This document shows, piece by piece, positions 44,480-53,475 of a DNA stretch of 64,000 nucleotides. The position numbers and the translations under genes were made by a program. The DNA is from an uncultured Lachnospiraceae bacterium (GTDB taxonomy: Bacteria; Bacillota; Clostridia; Lachnospirales; Lachnospiraceae), in assembly GCA_947630805.1 (NCBI GenBank), contig CANRIV010000007.1:45679-109678 (forward strand), written 5' to 3'. Within the stretch, counting starts at the first letter, position 1; every line of letters begins with the position of its first letter. The notes beneath the pieces were generated by a model. That model was not told the origin of the DNA. It saw only the letters and a program-made list of their open reading frames with translations, and did no database searches.

Positions 44480-46366
44480 ATGTCAAACCGGAAAAAATTT
44501 AGTATTTGTATACTATTATCATTTTTGTCCAGCATTGCTTTAAATTTATCGCTGACCACAGTATCCAACAAAACCATTGCGAAAAGTATGCTTGTGGACA
44601 AGCCGCATGCTCTATTCCGATTACTGTGGGATTTTAAAATTTCTCTGCACGGCTATACGACAGAATCTATCTTTTTAATTGCCGCCATATCTGTTTTGTT
44701 TTACATTATATGGAAATACGAGACGAAAATATTGCCAAGCGCAGTCGTCTTATCTGCAATATTTTCCTTTTTTCAGGTCTTTGGTATGTCTTTCAAACAG
44801 ACAGCCAGCTGGGAACTGATTTTCGGATGTGGACGCAACTTTATTAAAGCAATGGTGTCCTTTATCGGTCATGGGATTCTTTTTTATTTTGCAATTTGCG
44901 GTGTTTTTCTGTTGCTGAAAAATATTGCTTTTGTAAAAGAAGATAAAAAAATAACCAGCTGGTTTACTGATAACCGAAAATCTTTATTTATCGTTGCCGG
45001 TTTGATTCTTCTGATGTGGCTCCCATATTTTATCGCTTCTTTTCCTGGGCTTACCAATTACGATTTTTTTGATATGCTCGACACATTTTATGGAAGAGAT
45101 ACTACAAGCCTTCGGGTGGTTACACCAATTGATCCTAACGTGACACTGAACAACAACAATCCGGTCTGTCAGACACTGCTTGCCGTTTTGTTTATAAAAA
45201 TTGGAAATGTTCTGGGATCTCCATATATTGGATTATTCCTATTTGTCACTGTTCAGGCAGTGCTTTTTGCCCTGGTACTTTCTTATGCCATACGTTTCCT
45301 TGCTCAAAAAAACATAAATAAAAAAATCAGGGTTATCTTATTATTAATGTATGGTCTGATTCCGCTACATGCAAACTTTGCATTTACGACACTGAAAGAT
45401 ACCAATTTTTCCTTTGTCACGCTTTTGTATCTTTTGTTATTGATAGATCTTGTTTTGGATCCTGTATCTTTTGTGCACAAACGATGGAATCTGGTGAAAC
45501 TGGGCATTACTGCCGTGCTGATGATGTTTTTGAGAAACAATGGTCTGTATGTGATTGCCCTTTCCGCAATAATTCTGATTATTGCATATCGAAAGCAATG
45601 GAAACAGCTTCTGCTTCCACTTTTTGTTCCAATTTTATTTTTTATGATGGTAACAAATATAGTATACCCGGCTTTAAAAATTTCTCCGGGAAGTTCTGCT
45701 GAAGCATATTCCATTCCGTTCCAACAAATTGCGCGTCTGGTAAAAGAACACGGAAATGAACTGCCCGAAGAAGACAAACAGAAAATATCCGGACTTCTCT
45801 GGTACACAAAACTTCCGGAAAGATACAATCCGGAATTGTCTGATCCGGTCAAAGTAACTTACAAAAAAGACCACACAGACCAACAATTTACGGAATTTTT
45901 CGAGGTATGGGCAAAGTATCTTGCAAAATATCCGGGATTATATGTACAGGCAACAATGAGCAACTGTTATGGCTATTTTTATCCGGAAGCACAGAGCTGG
46001 CTTACTTACACTACCATTGCTCCGACCGGGGAACATTACGGATTGACAACATTAAAATGTCTTGATACAATCCGTGGGGAAATGACACTCGTAGCAGATA
46101 TCGTACGCAGTTTTCCGGGTCTTGGCATGTTTGTCAGCATTGGATTTTATGTCTGGGGATTGTTTTCCATGGTAGCTGCTCTGATTCATTATAAAGATAA
46201 GAAAAAAATATTAATGATGGTCCCACTATTTATTCTTTTACTGACGGCCATCGCGGGACCGGCCAATACAATGGTAAGATACGTTTATCCGATTATTTTA
46301 AGTACGCCACTCTTTGTCATTATGACCGGATACATTGTTTCACAGAGGGATAAAAAGGAGGATTAA
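44480..46366 (+). CDS. Polytopic membrane protein, DUF6020-like (GT-C type)
   Basis: A 628-residue protein with about 12-14 membrane helices and a C-terminal extracellular segment of about 120 residues. GGGAGG decides ATG 44480; the open frame extends 139 codons upstream, across the HIT gene start and the pyrimidine tract, and is not credible there. The first loop contains PGLTNYDFFDMLDTFYGRD, with acidic residues placed as in GT-C glycosyltransferases using polyprenyl donors. The matching family is DUF6020. Two bases separate it from a DPM-like GT2. I infer it adds sugars outside the membrane. Confidence 0.8.
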   Translation: MSNRKKFSICILLSFLSSIALNLSLTTVSNKTIAKSMLVDKPHALFRLLWDFKISLHGYTTESIFLIAAISVLFYIIWKYETKILPSAVVLSAIFSFFQVFGMSFKQTASWELIFGCGRNFIKAMVSFIGHGILFYFAICGVFLLLKNIAFVKEDKKITSWFTDNRKSLFIVAGLILLMWLPYFIASFPGLTNYDFFDMLDTFYGRDTTSLRVVTPIDPNVTLNNNNPVCQTLLAVLFIKIGNVLGSPYIGLFLFVTVQAVLFALVLSYAIRFLAQKNINKKIRVILLLMYGLIPLHANFAFTTLKDTNFSFVTLLYLLLLIDLVLDPVSFVHKRWNLVKLGITAVLMMFLRNNGLYVIALSAIILIIAYRKQWKQLLLPLFVPILFFMMVTNIVYPALKISPGSSAEAYSIPFQQIARLVKEHGNELPEEDKQKISGLLWYTKLPERYNPELSDPVKVTYKKDHTDQQFTEFFEVWAKYLAKYPGLYVQATMSNCYGYFYPEAQSWLTYTTIAPTGEHYGLTTLKCLDTIRGEMTLVADIVRSFPGLGMFVSIGFYVWGLFSMVAALIHYKDKKKILMMVPLFILLLTAIAGPANTMVRYVYPIILSTPLFVIMTGYIVSQRDKKED

Positions 46367-46368
46367 TT

Positions 46369-47079
46369 ATGAAAATATTGGTAATTGTTCCTGCATTTAA
46401 TGAGAGCGAAAATATTGAAAAGGTAATTGAAGATTTGCAGCAATGTGATGCCTGCGTAGACTATCTGGTCGTAAACGACTGTTCCACAGATAATACAAAA
46501 GATATTCTGGAACAGGCAAATGCAAACTTTATTAACCTCCCCGTAAATTTAGGAATCGGCGGTGCAGTACAGGCAGGATATATGTATGCTGACGAAAACA
46601 ATTACGACATTGCCATCCAGATTGACGGCGACGGACAGCATGACCCCGCATTTATTTCAAAACTGATTCAGCCTATTATCGACGGAGAAGCCGATATGAC
46701 TGTCGGCTCAAGATTTATTGACAAAGAAGGGTTTCAGTCTTCCGCCATGAGAAGAGCCGGCATTAATTTTTTAAGTTTTTTAATCCGGCTGACATGCCAT
46801 CAGAAAGTATATGATGTTACCAGTGGATTTCGGGCAACGAACGCGAAACTGACGCACTTGTTTTCTACCGAATATGCACAGGACTATCCCGAGCCGGAAG
46901 CGATTGTCACAAGCATAATGCACGGAGCAAAAATAAAAGAAGTCCCTGTCATTATGCGCGAACGCGAAGGCGGCGTAAGTTCTATCCGGCGTTTTAAATC
47001 CATTTATTATATGGTTAAGGTATCCACTGCCATTATTATAAAACGCCTGACTATCTCTGTAGGAGGGAAAAAAGCATGA
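46369..47079 (+). CDS. Dolichyl/polyprenyl-phosphate sugar synthase-like GT2
   Basis: A 236-residue GT2 enzyme with ILVIVPAFNESENIEKVI, DYLVVNDCSTDNT, NLGIGGAVQAGYMYA, the metal site IQIDGDGQHDPAFI and VGSRFIDKEGFQ. It lacks the C-terminal membrane helices of GtrB, so it resembles DPM1-type synthases that charge polyprenyl phosphate with a sugar. AAGGAGG precedes it. It overlaps the DUF2304 gene by 4 bases. That pairing is common in surface-polysaccharide loci. Confidence 0.92.
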   Translation: MKILVIVPAFNESENIEKVIEDLQQCDACVDYLVVNDCSTDNTKDILEQANANFINLPVNLGIGGAVQAGYMYADENNYDIAIQIDGDGQHDPAFISKLIQPIIDGEADMTVGSRFIDKEGFQSSAMRRAGINFLSFLIRLTCHQKVYDVTSGFRATNAKLTHLFSTEYAQDYPEPEAIVTSIMHGAKIKEVPVIMREREGGVSSIRRFKSIYYMVKVSTAIIIKRLTISVGGKKA

Positions 47080-47453
47080 ATGAATATTTAAGATTTTCCT
47101 TATTGTTTGGTCTGGTACTTTACTTTGCTTTTTTATTTCTGATGCTAAAGAAAAATAATCTGGCATTAAAGTATACTTTACTCTGGCTTCTTACAGGAAT
47201 TGTTATGGTAATTTCCGTAATTTTCCCAAATATTATTGCTGTTCCGCTTAGACATATCGGCATTGTGGAATGGACAAACGGTATTTTTGCATTACTTCTT
47301 TTGTTTTTAATTATTATATGTATTTCCATTACGTCCATCGTCTCCAAATTAAATGACCGGAACAGAAAATTGACGCAAAAATGCGCAATATATGAAAAAC
47401 GCATCCGTGAATTGGAAAAAGCAGTATTCCAACAGGAAAACGAAGACGCTTAA
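47076..47453 (+). CDS. DUF2304 membrane protein
   Basis: A 125-residue protein with three predicted helices (about 4-24, 30-50 and 65-88) and a charged coiled tail (LNDRNRKLTQKCAIYEKRIREL). DUF2304 proteins sit beside DPM-like GT2 genes, as here, and probably act as membrane partner or anchor. The function is not proven. Confidence 0.85.
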   Translation: MNEYLRFSLLFGLVLYFAFLFLMLKKNNLALKYTLLWLLTGIVMVISVIFPNIIAVPLRHIGIVEWTNGIFALLLLFLIIICISITSIVSKLNDRNRKLTQKCAIYEKRIRELEKAVFQQENEDA

Positions 47454-47503
47454 TCTGAACGCCTTTGCGCTAAAATGTGAAAAGTATGAAAAGAGGTATT
47501 AAA

Positions 47504-48958
47504 ATGAAAACTTATTTAAAAAAATTACTATTCCTTTTGATATTGACGTTTACGTTTTGTGCAGCATCACAGCTGCATGCTCAGGCGGCGCCAAAAAAGA
47601 TTAGTTTTACCAACACCAAGAAGGTAACTTTGTTTGTTTCTGAAAAAAAGGTACTGAAAGTAAAAGTAGCTAAACAATACGAAAACAAAAAAATTAAATT
47701 TTATTCTTCCAATAAAAAAATTGCTAAAGTCAACAAAAAAGGGATTGTAACCGCTCTCAAAAAAGGGAAGGTCACAATTTCTGCCAAAATAAAAGGAACG
47801 AAAAAGAAGGCAAAAACAAAAGTTAAAGTTCTCCAAAATGTACAAAACATTCAAATTGTACATACCAGTGCAACCTATTATATCGGAAAAGAGTATCATT
47901 TAGGCGCCGAAACCGTTCCACAAATTACAGATGAAAAAATCAAGTGGAAAAGTTCTGACCCATCCATTGCAAAAATAGACAAAACCGGCAAACTTAAAAT
48001 TAAATCGCAAGGAACTGCCATAATTACTGCCTACTCAAATAAAACAAATAAAACGGCAGAACTTACAGTCCAAACAGAGTATGTTCCCGAAATAAAAATT
48101 CGGGAAGGAAAAACGATTTTTGTAGAATACGGAGAAAGCATTCAGCTTCACCTTGATTTTATTAACCATCCTCAGGTAAAAATGACATTCTCTACTCCGG
48201 ATGACCTCATCACAATCACGCCATCCGGCTATGTGAAGACAACCCGCCCCGGTACGGCCCACATTATTGCGACTTCTGCAGATAAAAAGTATCAGGTGTC
48301 GGCTGTATTATATATTAAAGCAGAAAAGGGCTTTGTCTCTAGTGCCATGCTGGGGAATCTGAATATTGATGACTGTACCAAACTAATGATAGTGGCGCAT
48401 CCCGATGATGAAACTCTGTGGGGTGGCGCACACCTGATGGACGGAAACTGGTTTGTCGTATGTATGACCAACCAATATTTCCCTACAAGAAAAAACGAAT
48501 ACCGCAATGTGCTGAATACTCTGGGAATCAAAGGAATTATTCTTGATTATCCTGATTTATATAAAAATCTGGAGGGCAAATGGAAAATAGACAGCTGGAA
48601 GTATGTACAGGATGCCCTGGCTTCCGATATTAATACAATTATTAATTATAAAAACTGGGAGCAGATTGTTTCTCACAGCCCTACCGGAGAAACCGGTCAT
48701 TTTCACCACAAATATGTCAACAAGGCTGTCGTTTCTTCCTGCACGAATAATGCCGGAAAATTCGATAAACTCTGGTATTTTGGTAAATTCTATAAAAAAG
48801 GTACAATTCCTTCCTCTCTGCCTCAGATAACACCGGAGCAGCTGGCATACAAGGAAGAGTTACTAAAATTATACGTAAGAGAACAGGGATCCATCAAAGC
48901 TTATTGGGAACAGATGAATCCTTACGAAAACTGGGAAAAAGCCACGGCATATAAATAA
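47504..48958 (+). CDS. Secreted PIG-L deacetylase with Ig-like (BIG2) domains
   Basis: A 484-residue protein. A signal peptide (MKTYLKKLLFLLILTFTF, cleavage near AQA) leads to a very Lys-rich BIG2-like domain (YSSNKKIAKVNKKGIVTALK), a second BIG2 domain (KWKSSDPSIAKIDKTGKLKI) and a third beta domain. A PIG-L/LmbE domain follows with metal motif IVAHPDDETLWGGAHL at about 295-310 and HSPTGETGHFHH. This fold removes N-acetyl groups from amino sugars. ATG 47504 has AGAGG upstream. Secretion plus wall-binding-type domains suggests it deacetylates GlcNAc-containing surface polymer outside the cell. Confidence 0.88.
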   Translation: MKTYLKKLLFLLILTFTFCAASQLHAQAAPKKISFTNTKKVTLFVSEKKVLKVKVAKQYENKKIKFYSSNKKIAKVNKKGIVTALKKGKVTISAKIKGTKKKAKTKVKVLQNVQNIQIVHTSATYYIGKEYHLGAETVPQITDEKIKWKSSDPSIAKIDKTGKLKIKSQGTAIITAYSNKTNKTAELTVQTEYVPEIKIREGKTIFVEYGESIQLHLDFINHPQVKMTFSTPDDLITITPSGYVKTTRPGTAHIIATSADKKYQVSAVLYIKAEKGFVSSAMLGNLNIDDCTKLMIVAHPDDETLWGGAHLMDGNWFVVCMTNQYFPTRKNEYRNVLNTLGIKGIILDYPDLYKNLEGKWKIDSWKYVQDALASDINTIINYKNWEQIVSHSPTGETGHFHHKYVNKAVVSSCTNNAGKFDKLWYFGKFYKKGTIPSSLPQITPEQLAYKEELLKLYVREQGSIKAYWEQMNPYENWEKATAYK

Positions 48959-49001
48959 TTACAGTTATAGTTATCATTCCATGATTGCCTAGGAGGTCCT
49001 T

Positions 49002-50552
49002 ATGAAAAGCTTTCAGAATTTACTGCAGAATATTTTAAAATGGATGTATCCACTTATGATGGCCGCCATTTTAATTATTACTTTATTCTTTTATCAAAAA
49101 AGTTCATTTATCATGGCACAGAATTTCTTATTTTCTGTGCCATTGTGCCTTTTTATTGCATTTATTCTTATTGTGTTGCTTTCTATTCCGTTTTTACATA
49201 TTACCTGGCCTCGTCCTATTACATATTTTACAAAAAATTCAGGAAAATTAATTATTGCTGCTACCGTAATTTTTCTTATTTTTCAGATTTTTGTTTCCTG
49301 GAGCAGTTATTTTTTAACCGGCTGGGATGTAAAAGTTTTAATTAATAGTGCCTATAAGATTGCAAACGGGATACCTGGTCTTTTAAAAGATTCTTACTTT
49401 TCCAGATATCCCAATAATATGTTTATTGAATTTTTATTTGTAATGATTTTCCGGTTTGCAAAGCTGGTTGGGGTTACAAGCCTGTCACACGGCGTATTTT
49501 TCATTATTATATTGCAATGTATCTTATCCTCCCTCAGTGGATATCTGATATTTCAAACGCTCAAAAATATAACTGGCCGCTTTTCACTAAGCTGGCTGGG
49601 ATGGGGTTTCTATGTCTTGCTAATTGGGACCTCTCCCTGGGTTATGATTCCCTATTCTGACTCCATGTGCCTCATTTTTCCGATTCTTATTATATGGCTG
49701 TGGTCTACAATCAAAAACACGGAAAAACATATCCTGATAAAATGGATTTTTATTGCCGCCTTTACCTTTTTGGGATACAAAATAAAACCTCAGACCGTTA
49801 TCGTATTTATTGCGATTGTCATCATAGAGTTTCTCCATACATCATTTTCAAAATTCAACTGGAAACACTTTTTAAAGGCTATGGTTTCCATGATGGCAAC
49901 TGTCATTGTGATTCATTTTGTCATTTCCGGACTGACAAGTACGCTTCCTTTCCAGGTGGACAAAAATCTTTCCTTTGGCATGTCTCATTTTCTAATGCTT
50001 GGCTTAAATGAAAAAAGCGAGGGACGTTTCTCCGCAGATGACGTGCGTCTATCACTCAGTTGTCCGACCACCAAAGAGCGGACAAAAACCAATCTTGCAG
50101 AAGCCGGACGACGCATTAAAAATCTGGGGATAGCCGGAACGCTAAGACTTGCGGCTGTAAAAACTTGTTCCAATTATGGAAATGGTGTTTTTGGCTGGAG
50201 CCAGGAAGGCGGGCAATATTTTTACAAAACAACTTTTAAAGATACAACATTTTTATCTCCGCTATTGAAAGACACTTTATATATGAATGGCAGATATTAT
50301 AGAATTTTTGCTGTCACAAAGCAGATTTTATGGTTTGGCATATTGATTCTTTCTCTCTTTTCTCTTACCAATAAAGACAGGGAATCTCATAAGAAACTGC
50401 TTTGTGTAGCGCTCTCGATTATCGGAATTACCATTTTTGAGCTTATTTTTGAAGCACGCGCCAGATACCTTTACTCTTATACTCCTTTATATGTAGTTCT
50501 TGCCATGGCAGGCTGGCAAAATCTGATTTTTAAAATAAAATCTTATCATTAA
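49002..50552 (+). CDS. Polytopic membrane glycosyltransferase (GT-C/PMT-like)
   Basis: A 516-residue protein with about 11 membrane helices. The first large loop has YFLTGWDVKVLINSAYK and SYFSRYPNNMFIEFLF, with the Asp and R-Y-P-N arrangement of PMT/ArnT-type enzymes. Such enzymes transfer sugars from polyprenyl-phosphate donors to acceptors outside the membrane. GGAGG precedes the ATG. It is the last gene of the operon starting at 44480 and is followed by a terminator. Confidence 0.8.
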   Translation: MKSFQNLLQNILKWMYPLMMAAILIITLFFYQKSSFIMAQNFLFSVPLCLFIAFILIVLLSIPFLHITWPRPITYFTKNSGKLIIAATVIFLIFQIFVSWSSYFLTGWDVKVLINSAYKIANGIPGLLKDSYFSRYPNNMFIEFLFVMIFRFAKLVGVTSLSHGVFFIIILQCILSSLSGYLIFQTLKNITGRFSLSWLGWGFYVLLIGTSPWVMIPYSDSMCLIFPILIIWLWSTIKNTEKHILIKWIFIAAFTFLGYKIKPQTVIVFIAIVIIEFLHTSFSKFNWKHFLKAMVSMMATVIVIHFVISGLTSTLPFQVDKNLSFGMSHFLMLGLNEKSEGRFSADDVRLSLSCPTTKERTKTNLAEAGRRIKNLGIAGTLRLAAVKTCSNYGNGVFGWSQEGGQYFYKTTFKDTTFLSPLLKDTLYMNGRYYRIFAVTKQILWFGILILSLFSLTNKDRESHKKLLCVALSIIGITIFELIFEARARYLYSYTPLYVVLAMAGWQNLIFKIKSYH

Positions 50553-50558
50553 AATCAT

Positions 50559-50608
50559 AAAAACCTGTGTATAGAGAATTTTTCTCAACTACACAGGTTT
50601 TGTTTTAT
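50559..50608 (+). terminator. Terminator between convergent genes
   Basis: The stem AAAACCTGTGTA pairs with TACACAGGTTTT, with flanking A and T runs, so it probably works for both strands (PMT-like gene and GtrB-like gene). Confidence 0.85.
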
Positions 50609-51565
50609 TTAATCTTCATATGTTTTTTCGCTGATAATATATCTTGGTCTTCTCTTGACTTCCATATAAATTTTACCGATATATTCTCCCAGCACCCCAA
50701 TACAAATCAACTGTACTCCGCTTACCAGACAGATAACACATACCAGACTTGTCCATCCCAGCATCGCATTTCCTATCAGTTTGGTTATGACAGACCAGAC
50801 GACTCCGATAAAACTTATCAGGGCAATAATAAATCCGATTCCCGTAATCATACGGATTGGTTTGATACTCAGGCTGGTAATTCCATCAAATGCTAATGCC
50901 AGCATCTTCTTTAGCGGATAATGACTTTCTCCGGCTATTCTCTCTTCTCTTTCATAGTAAACGCTGGTACTTTTAAATCCCACCAGCGGAATCATTCCCC
51001 TTAAAAAAATATTTCTTTCTTCAAATTGCGAAAGCGCCTGCAATGCCTTGGATGAAATCAATCTGTAATCCGCATGATTATATACCACTTCGGCACCCAT
51101 CCAGCTTAAAAGTTTATAAAATCCCTGTGCGGTACTTCGCTTAAATATCGTATCTGTTTCTCTACTGGAACGCACACCGTATACAATTTCGCATCCGTTT
51201 CCATACTCTTCTATCATTTTGTCCATGGCATTAATATCATCCTGCCCATCACAATCAATAGATATTGTAATATCACATTTGTCTTTTGCCTCCATCAGGC
51301 CTGCCCATACCGCGTTTTGATGTCCTCTGTTACGGCTCTGACTGATTCCGATAAAATGTCTGTCCTCTTGCGCCAGTTGGCATATAATCTCCCATGTACG
51401 GTCCTTTGATCCGTCATTGACAAACATAATTCGGCTGTCGTCATGAATCATTTTTCTCTCTATCAAAGAATTTACCTTATTTAAAAATAATTTGCTTGTA
51501 ATTGGCAAAACCTTTTCCTCATTGTAGCAGGGGATTATAATGTACAATATTTTTTCATCTTTCAT
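50609..51565 (-). CDS. GtrB-like undecaprenyl-phosphate glycosyltransferase
   Basis: A 318-residue GT2 enzyme: IIPCYNEEKVLPITSKLF, FVNDGSKDRTWEII, SRNRGHQNAVWAGL, the metal site ISIDCDGQDDINAM, and two C-terminal membrane helices (about 235-260 and 268-292). It loads a sugar on undecaprenyl phosphate at the inner face, to be flipped by GtrA-type proteins. It follows the rhomboid gene by 18 bases on the same strand. Confidence 0.92.
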   Translation of the reverse strand: MKDEKILYIIIPCYNEEKVLPITSKLFLNKVNSLIERKMIHDDSRIMFVNDGSKDRTWEIICQLAQEDRHFIGISQSRNRGHQNAVWAGLMEAKDKCDITISIDCDGQDDINAMDKMIEEYGNGCEIVYGVRSSRETDTIFKRSTAQGFYKLLSWMGAEVVYNHADYRLISSKALQALSQFEERNIFLRGMIPLVGFKSTSVYYEREERIAGESHYPLKKMLALAFDGITSLSIKPIRMITGIGFIIALISFIGVVWSVITKLIGNAMLGWTSLVCVICLVSGVQLICIGVLGEYIGKIYMEVKRRPRYIISEKTYED

Positions 51566-51583
51566 GTTCTTCTCCTTTTGTTA

Positions 51584-52225
51584 TTAAATATGAAATGTAT
51601 CGCTTCTTTGCGGATGATAAAACACCAATGCCATCAGAAGTCCCATCAGAGCTCCTCCTAAATGAGCAACCCAGTCGACTCCTTCCTGCATATTTCCAAA
51701 AATAATTAAAAGAAGCAGAATTAATAACTGTGGTGCCGAGACAGTTTCGATATTCGTTCCACGTTTTAAAATCATTACAATAAAAGCTCCCAGCAATCCG
51801 AAAATAGCTCCGGAAGCACCGATACTGATAATAGCCTCTCCCTGGCACATTTCCACATATGCCGACACCCCTGCGCCGACAATGCCACAAAAAAAGTATG
51901 TAATCAGATATTTTATCTCTCCATATTGTCGCTCCATCTGATATCCAAGAATTCCAAGCAGGAACATGTTATTTAACAGATGCTCTGGTCCGGTATGCAC
52001 AAACATATGCGTAAACACTCGATACCATTCTCCGTCTTCCACAACTGCCGGCCAGTACATTGCACCATGCGTGTACAGAAACATACTGTCTTCCGTAGAG
52101 CCTGCCAGCTCCATAATCACAAAAATAATTATATTTATCGCAATCAAAACAATCGTGACATAAGGAATGGCCGATCTGTCTATTTTGGTTTTTCCATATC
52201 GATATTCTTCCGTATACTGATCCAT
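51584..52225 (-). CDS. Rhomboid-family intramembrane serine protease
   Basis: A 213-residue protein with six membrane helices. Catalytic Ser139 in SIGASGAIFG and His188 in VAHLGGALMG are present, as is the H-x2-N-N element HLLNN at 82-86. It cleaves membrane proteins within the lipid bilayer. The N-terminal 20 residues are cytoplasmic and charged. The RBS is weak. It is co-directional with the GtrB-like gene, but the link is probably chance. Confidence 0.93.
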   Translation of the reverse strand: MDQYTEEYRYGKTKIDRSAIPYVTIVLIAINIIIFVIMELAGSTEDSMFLYTHGAMYWPAVVEDGEWYRVFTHMFVHTGPEHLLNNMFLLGILGYQMERQYGEIKYLITYFFCGIVGAGVSAYVEMCQGEAIISIGASGAIFGLLGAFIVMILKRGTNIETVSAPQLLILLLLIIFGNMQEGVDWVAHLGGALMGLLMALVFYHPQRSDTFHI

Positions 52226-52393
52226 CTTCTAACAAATACTTTCTTTTCTATTATTTACCTATTGTTATATTTTATCAGAATTTAATAAAAAAACCAACCT
52301 GCTTTTCTTTTGTATTCAAATCTATTTTAAAATATGTTACAATAAAATTTACCAGTTTGACACGTATGAAAAGTATGAAAGGAATTTGGTAAA

Positions 52394-53323
52394 ATGTTAT
52401 CTATTGTACTACCGGCTTACAATGAAGAAAAAAATATCAGTAAGGTGGCATCTTTAATAGGCAATCTTCTGTCTTGCAACGCTATTTCTTATGAATTAAT
52501 TTTCATTAATGACGGCTCAAAGGACAATACATGGGAGGAAATAGAAAAAGCAGCCAGAACAGACGAGCATATTGTCGGAATACATTTTTCAAGAAATTTT
52601 GGGAAAGAATCCGCACTGTTTGCCGGCATTGCCAATGCCTCCGGCGACTGCTGTATTATTATGGACTGCGATTTGCAGCATCCACCGGAAGTTATCATTG
52701 AAATGTATCATCTGTGGCAGCAGGGCTATGAAGTTGTTGAAGGGGTAAAAAGAAATCGTGGAAAAGAAAGTCTTTTTCATAAAGCCAGCGCAGGATTGTT
52801 TTATAAAATTATATCACGCGCCGTTAAAATTGATATGTCCCGGGCCTCTGATTTTAAACTGCTGGACAAAAAAGCGATGGAAGCATTACTTGACATGCCG
52901 GAAAGAAATGCCTTTTTCAGGGCTCTGTCCTCCTGGATTGGATATAAAACTGCCACCGTAGAATTTGACGTGCAGGAACGGCAGGAGGGGGCATCCAAGT
53001 GGTCTCTGTGGTCTTTAATCAAATATGCCGTTACCAATATTGCTGCTTTTACTGCTGCTCCAATGCAGCTGGTTACGATTGCCGGTGTATTTGTATTTCT
53101 TTTAGCCATTATTCTCGGACTTCACACAATTATTAAATTTTTTATGGGACATGCTGTAGAAGGATTTACTACCGTTATTCTGCTGATTCTGCTTTTGGGC
53201 AGCATTGTTATGATTAGTCTGGGGATTATCGGATACTATATTTCAAAAATATATGAAGAAGTAAAAGGCCGCCCGAAATATCTTATCTCTAAAAAAATCG
53301 GAAAACAAAATATGACACAATAA
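52394..53323 (+). CDS. GtrB-like GT2 glycosyltransferase (second copy)
   Basis: A 309-residue enzyme with IVLPAYNEEKNISKVASL, FINDGSKDNTWEEI, SRNFGKESALFAGI, IIMDCDLQHPPEV and two C-terminal helices (about 230-250 and 262-285). It resembles Bacillus YkcC/CsbB enzymes, which attach GlcNAc to undecaprenyl phosphate for teichoic acid decoration. It is a single-gene unit between the rhomboid operon and the large GT2-TagF gene. An AAGGAA-type RBS precedes the ATG. Confidence 0.92.
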   Translation: MLSIVLPAYNEEKNISKVASLIGNLLSCNAISYELIFINDGSKDNTWEEIEKAARTDEHIVGIHFSRNFGKESALFAGIANASGDCCIIMDCDLQHPPEVIIEMYHLWQQGYEVVEGVKRNRGKESLFHKASAGLFYKIISRAVKIDMSRASDFKLLDKKAMEALLDMPERNAFFRALSSWIGYKTATVEFDVQERQEGASKWSLWSLIKYAVTNIAAFTAAPMQLVTIAGVFVFLLAIILGLHTIIKFFMGHAVEGFTTVILLILLLGSIVMISLGIIGYYISKIYEEVKGRPKYLISKKIGKQNMTQ

Positions 53324-53400
53324 AAAAATACTGTGATGTAAAAAAATTACCTTTATCGGAAAAGTATCGGTTTTTTCTTTTTGCATCACAGTATTTTTAT
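53323..53400. terminator. Bidirectional terminator
   Basis: The long stem AAAAATACTGTGATG / CATCACAGTATTTTT with a large inner region lies between convergent genes. A and T runs at both ends allow use on either strand. Confidence 0.8.
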
Positions 53401-53475
53401 CTGTCGTCGAAACGTCTCCGTTCTCTCAGGCATAACAAATTTCGTCTGTCTTTTCTGCCACACTGCACATTCTTT

